From Mucilaginibacter sp. (GTDB lineage: Bacteria > Bacteroidota > Bacteroidia > Sphingobacteriales > Sphingobacteriaceae), in assembly GCA_028287895.1 (NCBI GenBank), contig JAQBOV010000055.1:1-64000 (forward strand): a stretch of 64,000 nt of DNA. The letters are read 5' to 3'. How positions within the stretch are numbered: the first letter of the stretch is position 1; the number at the start of each line of letters is the position of its first letter. Both the position numbers and the translations under genes were made by a program. This document shows, piece by piece, positions 56,423-64,000 of the stretch. The notes under the pieces were generated by a model. The model searched no databases. It was not told where the DNA came from and was given only the letters and a program-made list of their open reading frames with translations.

Positions 56423-58162
56423 ATGGACGATATCCAGATTAAAAAACAATCAAAAAAATATGATGCCATTATTGTTGGTTCGGGAGCAGGAGGGGGCATG
56501 GCAGCTTATGTGTTGGCGAATGCCGGCTTAAAAGTTTGTTTGCTGGAAGCGGGACCAAATTACGACCCCCGGGAAAATTCTTCTCAATTAAAAAACCCAT
56601 GGGATTCGCCGCGCCGGGGTGCCAGTACCAAATTCAGACCTTTCGGTGATTTTGACGGATGCTACTGGGGATGGGAGATCGATGGCGAACCTTATACGCA
56701 GCGTGCGGGAAGCAACTGGGAATGGTGGCGTGCGCGTATGGTTGGAGGGCGAACCAACCACTGGGGAAGGATATCACTGCGCTTTGGCCCTAAGGATTTT
56801 AAACGTCGCAGTATTGACGGGCTGGGCGATGACTGGCCTATTGGCTATGAAGATGTAAAACCTTATTATGATAAAATAGATAAACTGATCGGGGTGTTTG
56901 GTTCCAATGAAGGATTATATAATGATCCTGATGGCATATTTTTACCACCACCGAAACCCAGGCTGCATGAATTGTTCATTAAAAAGGCGGCGGGCAACAT
57001 CAATATACCGGTTATTCCCTCACGCTTATCCATACTAACCAAAAAGATAAATAAAGACCGCGAAGCGTGCTTTTATTGCGCGCAATGTGGCCGTAGTTGT
57101 AAGATCTATGGCGATTTCTCCTCATCGTCCGTATTGGTAAAACCAGCTGTCGCTACCGGTAATGTCGATTTGATCACCAATGCAATGGCGCGCGAGGTGC
57201 TAACGGACCGCGAAGGGCTCGCCACAGGTATTGCTTATGTCAATAAGGTGGATATGCAGGAATACCAGGTTTTCGGGCGCACGGTGATACTGGCAGCCAG
57301 CGCCTGTGAAAGTGCAAGGCTGATGCTCAACTCAAAATCGAGCAGGTTTCCTAATGGTATTGCCAATTCGAGCGGAGTAGTGGGGAAATACCTGCATGAT
57401 TCTACCGGTGCCGACATGGGTGGTATTATTCCTGAACTGTTTAACCGTAAGCGTTATAATGAAGACGGTGTAGGCGGCATGCACGTATACACACCCTGGT
57501 GGCTGGATAACAAAAAGCTTGATTTTCCACGCGGTTATCATATTGAGTATGGCGGTGGTTTCGGCATGCCATTATATGGCTTTAACTGGGGGATAGAAAA
57601 CCTGAACGGCGCCTACAAAATTAATGGTCAGCAAAAACAGGCGGGCGGTTATGGCGCATCGCTGAAAGAAGACTACCGTTACTTTTTCGGCGCACATGTG
57701 GGTATGGCCGGCAGGGGCGAAGGCATTGCCAGGGAAGACAGTTTTTGCGAGATCGACCCCGATGTGGTAGATAAGTACGGCATCCCCGTTTTGCGCTTTA
57801 ATACCAAATGGTCGGATTATGAAATTAACCAGGCAAAGCACATGAAAGAAACCTTTAAGGAAATTCTGCACAGCATGGGCGCTGTGGTTACCTGGGGTGG
57901 TGATGATGGCCCGCATAATAATTATGGCTTACATGCCCCGGGCAATATTATTCACGAGGCCGGAACGGTGCGCATGGGTAATGATCCTAAAAAATCACCT
58001 TTAAACAAATACAGCCAGGCGCACGATGTGAAGAACTTGTTTTGTGTAGATGGCGGCCAGTTTGTATCACAGGCGGATAAGAACATTACCTGGACGATAT
58101 TGGCGCTTTCCATGCGTGCATCGGAGTATATAGTTGACCAATTAAAGAAACAAAATATTTAA
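56423..58162 (+). CDS. GMC-family oxidoreductase with four-cysteine cluster
   Basis: A 579-residue FAD enzyme. The dinucleotide-binding loop is AIIVGSGAGGGMAAYVLANAGLKVCLLEAG (residues ~15-44), and MVGGRTNHWGRISLR is the FAD-contact part. C-terminal GLHAPGNIIHEAGTVRMG and NITWTILALSMRASEYI are the usual GMC_oxred_C segments with the catalytic His. ACFYCAQCGRSCKIYG places Cys at residues 216, 219, 222 and 226. Bacterial FAD glucose dehydrogenases hold a 3Fe-4S cluster at nearly this position, so an electron-transfer cluster is likely. The next gene is its small subunit. Gluconate, glucose, sugar alcohol or another polyol could be the substrate. Confidence 0.88.
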   Translation: MDDIQIKKQSKKYDAIIVGSGAGGGMAAYVLANAGLKVCLLEAGPNYDPRENSSQLKNPWDSPRRGASTKFRPFGDFDGCYWGWEIDGEPYTQRAGSNWEWWRARMVGGRTNHWGRISLRFGPKDFKRRSIDGLGDDWPIGYEDVKPYYDKIDKLIGVFGSNEGLYNDPDGIFLPPPKPRLHELFIKKAAGNINIPVIPSRLSILTKKINKDREACFYCAQCGRSCKIYGDFSSSSVLVKPAVATGNVDLITNAMAREVLTDREGLATGIAYVNKVDMQEYQVFGRTVILAASACESARLMLNSKSSRFPNGIANSSGVVGKYLHDSTGADMGGIIPELFNRKRYNEDGVGGMHVYTPWWLDNKKLDFPRGYHIEYGGGFGMPLYGFNWGIENLNGAYKINGQQKQAGGYGASLKEDYRYFFGAHVGMAGRGEGIAREDSFCEIDPDVVDKYGIPVLRFNTKWSDYEINQAKHMKETFKEILHSMGAVVTWGGDDGPHNNYGLHAPGNIIHEAGTVRMGNDPKKSPLNKYSQAHDVKNLFCVDGGQFVSQADKNITWTILALSMRASEYIVDQLKKQNI

Positions 58163-58172
58163 TTCTGTTATC

Positions 58173-58847
58173 ATGGATAGAAGAGATTCGCTTAAGGCCC
58201 TGATCGTCGGTGGTATATCCACTTCGGTATTGCTGGATGCTTGCAAACAGCCTGCAAAAGAAGCTGCCGGGAATAAAGACAATGCAAAGATACCCGAGCA
58301 GCCGGATAGGATGGCAGAAGAAAACCTGGCTGATAGAAAAATAGCTGAGCAGCCTAAATTTTTCACTGCAAATGAAATGGCTACCATCACCTTACTGGGA
58401 GATATCATTATCCCTAAGGATGCGGTAAGCGGCAGTGCATCAGATGCTAAAGTGCCCGATTTTATTGAGTTTATAGTCAAGGATATGCCTGAGCACCAAG
58501 TGCCTATGCGCGGCGGTTTGCGCTGGCTGGACATGCAATGCCTTAAACATTTTAATAAGGCGTTTAAGGATTGCAGCCATGCCCAGCAAATGGAAATGGT
58601 TGACCAGATTGCCTGGCCTAAAAAAGCCGGGCCCGGAATGCAGCAGGGGGTCGCCTTTTTTAACCTGATGCGTAACCTGACGGCCACAGGCTTTTATACT
58701 TCTGAAATAGGTGTTAAAGATGTGGGCTATATGGGCAATACACCAAACCAATGGAACGGCGTACCTGAGGATGTTTTAAAGCAATACAATATGGCCTATA
58801 CGGAAAAAGAGCTTAAGGAATGTGTGAGTTTTGATAAGAAGGTTTAA
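58173..58847 (+). CDS. Gluconate 2-dehydrogenase subunit 3-family protein
   Basis: A 224-residue small subunit paired with the GMC enzyme; the gap is 10 nt. The N-terminus MDRRDSLKALIVGGISTSVLLDAC resembles a twin-arginine signal (RRDSLKAL) with a possible lipobox-like end at Cys24, so the pair may be exported folded and held at the membrane. The family core is NEMATITLLGDIIIPKDAVSGSASDAKVPDFIEFIVKDMPEHQ. Its role is to help fold and export the large subunit and to hand electrons to a cytochrome. No cytochrome c subunit is in this window. Confidence 0.85.
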   Translation: MDRRDSLKALIVGGISTSVLLDACKQPAKEAAGNKDNAKIPEQPDRMAEENLADRKIAEQPKFFTANEMATITLLGDIIIPKDAVSGSASDAKVPDFIEFIVKDMPEHQVPMRGGLRWLDMQCLKHFNKAFKDCSHAQQMEMVDQIAWPKKAGPGMQQGVAFFNLMRNLTATGFYTSEIGVKDVGYMGNTPNQWNGVPEDVLKQYNMAYTEKELKECVSFDKKV

Positions 58848-58878
58848 CAATAAGCAATTCTATCATCTAATCATAACA

Positions 58879-58907
58879 TTGACTTAAAATACGAGGTGCT
58901 ACTTTTG
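58879..58907 (+). promoter_or_regulatory. Orphan promoter-like site after the GMC operon
   Basis: TTG (58879-58881), an 18-nt spacer and TACTTTTG (58900-58907) resemble the Bacteroidota consensus. No plus-strand gene follows; the next gene faces it. See the candidate small RNA. Confidence 0.45.
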
Positions 58908-58913
58908 CAGACA

Positions 58914-59010
58914 AGTTAGATACAGAATCCTTTAAATCAAAAGTTCTTTATTTCGGTATTTAAGATCAGTTAATAGTTATTTAAAGAGAGCTTGCTCTCT
59001 TTATTTGTTT
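58914..59010 (+). ncRNA. Candidate small RNA of about 95 nt
   Basis: Between the orphan promoter and an intrinsic terminator lies a short transcript candidate with no reading frame. It starts about 7 nt after TACTTTTG and ends at the AAAGAGAG-CTTG-CTCTCTTT hairpin with its U-rich tail. It lies wholly in the 181-nt gap between the GMC small-subunit gene and the convergent aminotransferase gene, so it could act on neighbours or elsewhere. The exact ends are guesses. A second possibility is that the promoter is a chance match and the hairpin simply ends the GMC operon. Confidence 0.35.
58983..59010 (+). terminator. Intrinsic terminator ahead of the aminotransferase
   Basis: AAAGAGAG-CTTG-CTCTCTTT (8-bp stem, 4-nt loop) followed by ATTTGTTT. 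The U-rich tail is on the plus strand, so it ends plus-strand transcripts (GMC operon or the candidate small RNA); the opposite strand lacks such a tail. Confidence 0.7.
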
Positions 59011-59028
59011 ATATACCCTGCTGGAAAT

Positions 59029-60219
59029 TTAAAATGAATAATGGTTAATCGCCTCGATGATAACCCCGCAAGCTTTCCTTATTTCATCATCATCGATAAT
59101 TAATGGCGGCGCTATGCGCATGGAACTGGCGCAATGCAGGAACCAGTCGACAATAACCCCGTTTGCAATACAACGGTCGATGATCTTTTTATTGAGTTCA
59201 AAGCTTTCCAGTTCAACAGCCAGCATCAGGCCCTTACCACGAACCTCTTTAATGGCGGGATGGATTAATAATTGGCGAAATAGGGCCGCTTTAGCGTCCA
59301 CCTGTTCTACCAGATTTTTGTTCAGCAACACCTCAAGGGCTGCCAGTCCTGCAGCACAGCACACCGGGTGGCCGCCAAAAGTAGTGATGTGACCAAGTAT
59401 TGGGTTTTCTTTTAATGATGACATTACCTGGTTTGAAGCAATGAAAGCGCCCATAGGCATGCCGCCGCCCAATGCCTTTGCCAGGACTAAAATATCCGGC
59501 AGAATATCAAAATGTTCAAATGCAAACAGTTTGCCGGTGCGCCCGAAGGCAGCCTGTATCTCATCCAGTATTAAAAGTGTGCCGGTCTGGGTACAGCGTT
59601 TTCGTAACAACTGCATGTAGCTTATATCCGGAACACGTATACCCGCCTCACCCTGCAAGGTCTCGATCACTACGCAAGCGGTTTCTTCGGTGATCAGCTC
59701 CAGGTCATCATGGTTGTTAAAATGTATAAAGTTGACGCCCGGAAGCAATGGCCGGTAAGCCTGTTTGTATACCTCGTTACCCATTACGCTTAGTGCCCCA
59801 TGCGTGCTGCCATGATAGGAGTTGTGGCAGGCAATGATCTGAGCCCGGCTTGTATACCTTTTTGCCAGCTTCAGGGCACCCTCGATCGCTTCGGCTCCGG
59901 AATTTGCAAAATAAACTGAACCTAAATTTTTTGGAAGTAAAGAAATTAGCTTTTCGGCAAAGCGCACCTGGGGCGACTGTACATATTCGCCATATACCAT
60001 CAGGTGCATATATTTATCCAGTTGATCTTTTATAGCCTTGATCACATAAGGATTGCCATGTCCCAAACTGCTTACGCCAATGCCGGATATCAGGTCGAGG
60101 TATGCTTTGCCTGCTGCATCGTACATATAAACGCCTTCGGCCCGTTCAAATTCGAGCAGAAGGGGGAAATCAGTAGTTTGCGCATTATTGGCTAAAAAAA
60201 GCTGACGAAGTGTAAGCAT
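59029..60219 (-). CDS. Class-III PLP aminotransferase (acetylornithine-aminotransferase-like)
   Basis: A 396-residue fold-type I aminotransferase. PLP contacts include VYFANSGAEAIEGALKLAKRYT and CHNSYHGSTHGALSVMG; LILDEIQAAFGRTGKLFAFEHF carries the Asp, and the Schiff-base Lys is in DILVLAKALGGGMPMGAFIA near residue 249. HITTFGGHPVCCAAGLAALEVL fits ArgD/RocD and 4-aminobutyrate enzymes. No other arg gene is near, so the assignment to arginine synthesis is open, and other amino donors (ornithine, diamines) are possible. Downstream end of the minus-strand run; the 77-nt gap to the next gene holds no terminator. Confidence 0.82.
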   Translation of the reverse strand: MLTLRQLFLANNAQTTDFPLLLEFERAEGVYMYDAAGKAYLDLISGIGVSSLGHGNPYVIKAIKDQLDKYMHLMVYGEYVQSPQVRFAEKLISLLPKNLGSVYFANSGAEAIEGALKLAKRYTSRAQIIACHNSYHGSTHGALSVMGNEVYKQAYRPLLPGVNFIHFNNHDDLELITEETACVVIETLQGEAGIRVPDISYMQLLRKRCTQTGTLLILDEIQAAFGRTGKLFAFEHFDILPDILVLAKALGGGMPMGAFIASNQVMSSLKENPILGHITTFGGHPVCCAAGLAALEVLLNKNLVEQVDAKAALFRQLLIHPAIKEVRGKGLMLAVELESFELNKKIIDRCIANGVIVDWFLHCASSMRIAPPLIIDDDEIRKACGVIIEAINHYSF

Positions 60220-60296
60220 GGGATATTATTTCGGATTTTTCACTTTTGCTTGTTTTTCAAGGTGTTCAAACAAGGCTTGGCCATTCCAAATTAAGA

Positions 60297-60788
60297 TCAA
60301 TTCTTCACCGGTTCGCTGCGTTCGCCGAGCTGTTTGATCAACTCGTCCGTAAACTCCCTTTCGCTCTTAAAAATTTCACTAACCTTGTCGGGCGGCAAAA
60401 TTTTCAGGAATTCATCGGTATAATATTTGCGGATATTGACCAATTCGCTTTCATAATACAGCTCCCTTTGTATCTGCTCGGTGCCATTGGCCTGGGCGTT
60501 GGAATTATTTAGCCGCTTTTTTCTTCTTACCTCTTTAAGGGCATCCTGGTAACGGCGATATATGGGCCAGAATTTTTGTGATTCATCAGAGCGGAGATTA
60601 AGTTTTTGACTAATATATGATTCTCTGACCACTTCCACTTTACTGATAGCATTTGGTTGCGGTCTTATCACTCTTTGCTGAAGATTGGGCGGACGGCGGA
60701 AAACGGGCCCACCGATCTGCCCGAAGCTTTTAAAGCCAATGCCCAGCAACAAAAATATAATAAAGATATGTTTAACCAATTTGTACAT
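60297..60788 (-). CDS. Secreted helical protein of the ECF operon (sensor-type)
   Basis: A 163-residue protein with a Sec signal peptide (VKHIFIIFLLLGIGFKSFGQ). The mature part is Pro/Arg-rich at first (GGPVFRRPPNLQQRVIRPQ), then helical with SYISQKLNLRSDESQKFWPIYRRYQDALKEVRRKK and FLKILPPDKVSEIFKSEREF. Proteins of this build downstream of ECF sigma genes in Bacteroidota are often labelled sensors of ECF-type sigma factors and recall CpxP/Spy-like folds. It is directly after the repeat protein (1-nt gap) in the sigma operon. A role in sensing envelope stress is inference. Confidence 0.65.
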   Translation of the reverse strand: MYKLVKHIFIIFLLLGIGFKSFGQIGGPVFRRPPNLQQRVIRPQPNAISKVEVVRESYISQKLNLRSDESQKFWPIYRRYQDALKEVRRKKRLNNSNAQANGTEQIQRELYYESELVNIRKYYTDEFLKILPPDKVSEIFKSEREFTDELIKQLGERSEPVKN

Positions 60789-60789
60789 C

Positions 60790-61545
60790 TTATTGACTAG
60801 TGTCTAATTCATCTTGCAGATTATTGCTTAAATTATCTGCGTTAACTTGTTTACTCTCGTCAATTAGTGTACGTGTGTCAGCTGGATCAACATTTAACTG
60901 CAGATAATTCTGAATGTCGTTAACCGGTATTGCGGACAACGATTTATGTAAAAAAGAACTGTTATGATCCCGAACCACATTGTTGCTGTTCTGACTTAAA
61001 AATATGGTTGCACCTACTGCTAAAGTAAGGCAGGCTGCGGTGGCATATTTAAAGGCAGACGATGCCAATAATTGCCTGATAACCCCAGTCCGTTTTATAA
61101 CCTCCTGTTTTTTGTTTTCCTGAAGGTTAGTTGTTTTGTTTAATATATTTTCAGTAAGCTGGCCAAAATAATCATGCGGAACGGTAAATGCTTCAGATGG
61201 TTCGCTTAAAGCCTCCCCCACTATGATCCGGCTTTGTATCTGCCGGCTTAAATCATCAAAGTAATTTTCCGGCACGGTAAGACCCATACTTTCTTTAGCT
61301 AAAGCATCTTCAATCTTTATCCGGGAGTTGATATTGTTGCCAAGTTCATCAAAATAATTCTCAGGCACAGTAAAGCCCTGTTCGGAAGAGCCATTGTTTA
61401 TTTCATTTAACTTAATAAATGACACGATCTGCTGCTCCGACTCATTAAAATAACCTTCCGGCACTGTAAACGGGCTGTTTGGATTAACCTGTTTAAGTGA
61501 CATATAATCATTTAGCCATTCCCTATTTCCTCTATCGCTGTTCAT
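60790..61545 (-). CDS. Single-pass membrane protein with four FTVPxxYF repeats, putative anti-sigma partner
   Basis: A 251-residue protein. The cytoplasmic N-terminal half has four copies of a ~31-residue unit beginning FTVPEGYF (residue 26), FTVPENYF (58), LTVPENYF (89) and FTVPHDYF (120), each followed by a helix with L-x3-I pattern. A membrane helix follows (AFKYATAACLTLAVGATIFL, ~164-184), then a short periplasmic tail rich in Asn and Asp. It is 50 nt after the ECF sigma gene. Single copies of VPExYF are common in Bacteroidota proteins at this position, where they are thought to be anti-sigma factors; four copies are unusual. Binding the sigma factor is inferred, not shown. Confidence 0.7.
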   Translation of the reverse strand: MNSDRGNREWLNDYMSLKQVNPNSPFTVPEGYFNESEQQIVSFIKLNEINNGSSEQGFTVPENYFDELGNNINSRIKIEDALAKESMGLTVPENYFDDLSRQIQSRIIVGEALSEPSEAFTVPHDYFGQLTENILNKTTNLQENKKQEVIKRTGVIRQLLASSAFKYATAACLTLAVGATIFLSQNSNNVVRDHNSSFLHKSLSAIPVNDIQNYLQLNVDPADTRTLIDESKQVNADNLSNNLQDELDTSQ

Positions 61546-61595
61546 ATCGTTATATAGATGAAACTCATGTCCAAAGGTTTAAAATAAATTTAAAA

Positions 61596-62150
61596 TTAAT
61601 CTCTCGATAATAAAAACGATTCAATTTTTTTAACCGCCAGGTGGAAAGATGCTTTTAATGCGCCAACGCTCGTTCCCAGCACCTGGGACATCTCTTCGTA
61701 TTTCATGTCATCATAATATTTCATATTAAACACCAACCGCTGTTTTTCGGGCAGGGTTAAAATGGCCTGCTGCAATTTCAGCTGAGCCTGGTCACCATTG
61801 AAATAGGTCGAATCGGCTAAAGTGTCAGCCAGTTCATAGGCCACATCATCCAGGGGGATATTATTTTTCTGCTTCTTCTTGTTCAGGAAGGTGATACATT
61901 CGTTTGTTGCGATGCGGTACATCCAGGTGTACAATTGTGCGTCACTACGAAAGCCGGGAAGATTCTTCCATATTTTAACAAACGTATCCTGTATCAAGTC
62001 ATCCGCGTCGTCATGATCAATTACCATGCGGCGAACATGCCAATAAAGCTTTTGCTGGTATTTTTTTAGTAGCAGGTTAAAAGCTTCATTCCGGGTTTTT
62101 TCATCCTGGAATTTGCGTAATATTTCTGCATCATCAACCTGTACCGACAT
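61596..62150 (-). CDS. ECF-type RNA polymerase sigma factor
   Basis: A 184-residue extracytoplasmic-function sigma factor. Region 2 is DDADDLIQDTFVKIWKNLPGFRSDAQLYTWMYRIATNECITFLNKKKQK (-10 recognition, about residues 45-95). Region 4 is LPEKQRLVFNMKYYDDMKYEEMSQVLGTSVGALKASFHLAVKKI (-35 recognition). It leads a minus-strand operon with the repeat membrane protein and the secreted helical protein, the order of Bacteroidota ECF sigma, anti-sigma and sensor operons. It would be freed from the membrane partner upon envelope stress. Confidence 0.92.
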   Translation of the reverse strand: MSVQVDDAEILRKFQDEKTRNEAFNLLLKKYQQKLYWHVRRMVIDHDDADDLIQDTFVKIWKNLPGFRSDAQLYTWMYRIATNECITFLNKKKQKNNIPLDDVAYELADTLADSTYFNGDQAQLKLQQAILTLPEKQRLVFNMKYYDDMKYEEMSQVLGTSVGALKASFHLAVKKIESFLLSRD

Positions 62151-62204
62151 GTATTGTACTTATATTTTATCTGTAATAACGGCGAAAATAGGCATAATTT
62201 TCTT

Positions 62205-62666
62205 TTATTGTAACAAATCAATTACTTGTTGCGATGAGTTTTTAGTATCGACCTTATCGATCACTTTAGTGATCATACCGTTTGCGTCTATTAAAAAAGT
62301 AGTTCGTGCGGTGCCCATATACTTTTTGCCATACATGTTTTTTTCTACCCAAAGACCATAAGCGTCAACAATTTGTTTATCCGGATCTGCTATAAGCGGG
62401 AAAGGCAGGCTGTATTTGCTTTCGAATTTTTTATGCGATTGTTCATCGTCAGTACTTACTCCAATTACCGCAAATCCTTTTCCAAGCAGCGATTGATAAT
62501 GATCGCGAAAGCTGCATGCTTCCGCAGTACAACCGGGGGTATCGTCCTTTGGGTAAAAATACAGGATCACATTTTTGCCTTTAAAATCGGAAAGGGAAAC
62601 GGTTTTGCCATTCTGGTCCTTAGCAGTGAAATCCGGGGCTTTATCGCCTTCTTTTGGTTTTGCCAT
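62205..62666 (-). CDS. bcp: Peroxiredoxin of the Bcp/PrxQ type
   Basis: A 153-residue thiol peroxidase that reduces hydrogen peroxide and organic hydroperoxides using thioredoxin. LYFYPKDDTPGCTAEACSFRDHY has the peroxidatic Cys at about residue 45 and the resolving Cys five residues on (C-x4-C), as in atypical 2-Cys PrxQ. The N-terminus GDKAPDFTAKDQNGKTVSLSDFKGKNVILYFY is typical. It begins 1 nt after the stop of the M23 peptidase gene, so the two are coupled, while the sigma gene follows at 54 nt. No signal peptide is seen. Confidence 0.95.
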   Translation of the reverse strand: MAKPKEGDKAPDFTAKDQNGKTVSLSDFKGKNVILYFYPKDDTPGCTAEACSFRDHYQSLLGKGFAVIGVSTDDEQSHKKFESKYSLPFPLIADPDKQIVDAYGLWVEKNMYGKKYMGTARTTFLIDANGMITKVIDKVDTKNSSQQVIDLLQ

Positions 62667-62667
62667 A

Positions 62668-64000
62668 TTATTTGAAAAAATATGCAGTAAATTGTGAAAT
62701 GTTGTTCTTATTATCGGTAACCGTTAAGTCAAATATATGTTTACCAGGGGTCGTATTCTTATCAAATTTATAACTTAACAGCTTAGTTTTATAATCCCAG
62801 TCCATCAGCACCCATTTGCCATCAATTTTGCCGGCATAGCTTTTTACACCCGACAGATTATCTCCAATTTTCAGGGTGATGCGCTGCAGTCTGGCCATAT
62901 TACTTCCGTTTTTAATATTTAAAGGGTGGATGACGGGCGGCACGGTGTCCAGCTTGATATAATAATCGCCGAATGTGCGTGCACTGGCTTTAATGTAGCC
63001 TTCATCATAGGTGCCACCTTGGCAGACACCTTCGGTATTTACGATTACGGCTTTATCGGTATAATTACCTATTCTGTTATCGGGTTTTATCCATAATTCA
63101 TAGCTATCATTGATTGGGGTAAAGCGGTTGTGTATGCGATGAACGGCTGAAAAAGCACCCGGCTTTTCAGGCAGCGTTGCATAGGTGAAACTCAGATCAT
63201 CGTAAAGGTTTCCGGCCGGCACCACCACTTTTACCTGATCATTGCTGAATTCGTTCTGACGATCATAATGAAAAACGGTAGTATTGGTCGAAGCGGGCGC
63301 CAGCAGGGTTTTAGCAGGAGAGGATTTTACCTTCAATTTTAATGAGGACGTATTGCCGGCGATATCCTTTACGACGTACTCCAGCTCATGTACGGCATCG
63401 TCATTAAAGTTGATCACCCCACGGGATACTGATAGCGGATAAAGCGATATTTTGCTGCCTGGCAATAGGAAACATTTTTGTATAAACCTGTGTGAGCTTA
63501 AAAATACAGGATAGTCAATGTAAGCATTGATCGCATGCGTTTGGTCAAAGGCAAAGCGCTCGGCAGCGAAGGCATAAACCGTTGTTCCATCCAGTTTTAA
63601 CTCGATCGAATAGATGCCGTTATGGTTTGACGAGGTGCTGTTTACATCCGTGGCAACGATACCGAACCCGGTCTGTCCGCTTGCATAAATAACCTGGGGC
63701 TTGGTTAAACGATAGTGTCCTGCCGAGCCCGTTACTGCCATAAATTGCCGGGGCGTCTTTTCACTGAACGGGCCGCCAGCGAGGTGGTAGATACATATTG
63801 TGCCCAGCGTAGGGGGAACCCGGTCAGGTATGGTTAAACCAAAAAGCTGCGGATTGATGGTTTGTTCTGTTTCCGTGTCCCTGATCTCGAAATGAAGGTG
63901 CGGCCCCGCCGAAGCACCAGCATTACCGGACCATGCGATCACATCGTCCTTGCAAACCCGTGCCTGGAACGGCAGCAGATTAAAGTCTACCTCGAAGCTT
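62668..64000 (-). CDS. M23-family peptidase, C-terminal part (cut by window end)
   Basis: The frame is open to the window edge, so the track's GTG at 63942 is not the true start. The visible part begins with the LytM catalytic end: VIAWSGNAGASAGPHLHFEIRD carries the HxH zinc motif (GPHLHFE). It is followed by ~400 residues of a beta-rich extension with many strands (YVVKDIAGNTSSLKLKVKS, GVKSYAGKIDGKWVLMDWDYKTKLLSY), probably one or more Ig-like modules at the end. M23 enzymes cut peptidoglycan cross-bridges; the domain order (peptidase then long C-terminal part) is that of some Bacteroidota cell-wall hydrolases. The N-terminal signal and remaining zinc ligands lie outside the window. Confidence 0.88.
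   Translation of the reverse strand, partial: SFEVDFNLLPFQARVCKDDVIAWSGNAGASAGPHLHFEIRDTETEQTINPQLFGLTIPDRVPPTLGTICIYHLAGGPFSEKTPRQFMAVTGSAGHYRLTKPQVIYASGQTGFGIVATDVNSTSSNHNGIYSIELKLDGTTVYAFAAERFAFDQTHAINAYIDYPVFLSSHRFIQKCFLLPGSKISLYPLSVSRGVINFNDDAVHELEYVVKDIAGNTSSLKLKVKSSPAKTLLAPASTNTTVFHYDRQNEFSNDQVKVVVPAGNLYDDLSFTYATLPEKPGAFSAVHRIHNRFTPINDSYELWIKPDNRIGNYTDKAVIVNTEGVCQGGTYDEGYIKASARTFGDYYIKLDTVPPVIHPLNIKNGSNMARLQRITLKIGDNLSGVKSYAGKIDGKWVLMDWDYKTKLLSYKFDKNTTPGKHIFDLTVTDNKNNISQFTAYFFK

Overview
The window looks like a chromosomal segment of a Bacteroidota bacterium, most likely a Sphingobacteriaceae member of the Mucilaginibacter/Pedobacter type. The grounds are the Bacteroidota promoter signature (TTG, about 19-21 nt, TAnnTTTG) ahead of many genes, few Shine-Dalgarno sites, a lipoprotein TamL next to TamB, an ECF sigma operon of Bacteroidota style, and Bacteroidota-type families throughout. 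The genus is inferred from protein style, not from a marker search. No tRNA, rRNA, CRISPR array, insertion sequence or prophage was seen.

Layout. (1) 1-3873: the tail of a polysaccharide locus, with the end of a glycosyltransferase, GDP-L-fucose synthase (fcl) and rfbC-rfbD-rfbA for dTDP-L-rhamnose; gmd and rfbB are not in view. (2) 3874-6435: a small accessory pocket holding a HEPN-domain protein with a duplicated N-terminal module, a divergent XRE regulator and a start-less ORF fragment. (3) 6436-12585: housekeeping genes, mostly on the minus strand: dapD, a heptosyltransferase-like GT9, tsaC/sua5, cca, a pRiA4b ORF-3-like protein and miaA. Three of these act on tRNA. An S4 RNA-binding protein is divergent from them.

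(4) 12713-33716: a Wzx/Wzy-type exopolysaccharide or capsule locus of about 21 kb. It begins with a Wza-like exporter and a Wzc-like tyrosine kinase and ends with a reductase, WbpL-like and WbpM-like trio that would make and load the first sugar (QuiNAc or FucNAc). Between them lie an AT-rich, variable-looking set: UDP-HexNAc dehydrogenase, flippase, polymerase, AsnB-type amidotransferase, hexapeptide acyltransferase, three glycosyltransferases, two methyltransferases and a secreted beta-helix protein on the opposite strand. Together they predict a short repeat unit with an amidated HexNAc uronic acid and acyl and methyl decorations.

(5) 33778-50081: core cell functions: guanine deaminase, an OmpH/Skp-like lipoprotein, gyrB, an aspartyl protease, tamL-tamB, dnaE, trxA and a small unknown protein. 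(6) 50158-55981: a DUF58 protein, then a GH130-family protein facing two GT4 glycosyltransferases. (7) 56423-58847: a GMC oxidoreductase with a four-cysteine cluster and its small subunit, followed by a possible small RNA with its own promoter and terminator. (8) 59029-64000 (minus): a class-III aminotransferase, an ECF sigma factor with two envelope partner proteins (one carrying four copies of an FTVPxxYF repeat), peroxiredoxin bcp, and an M23 peptidase cut by the window edge.

The best candidates for something new are the small RNA candidate near 58.9 kb, the duplicated-module HEPN protein with its XRE partner, the predicted uronamide-decorated polysaccharide, the four-repeat membrane protein of the ECF operon, and the cysteine-cluster GMC dehydrogenase.
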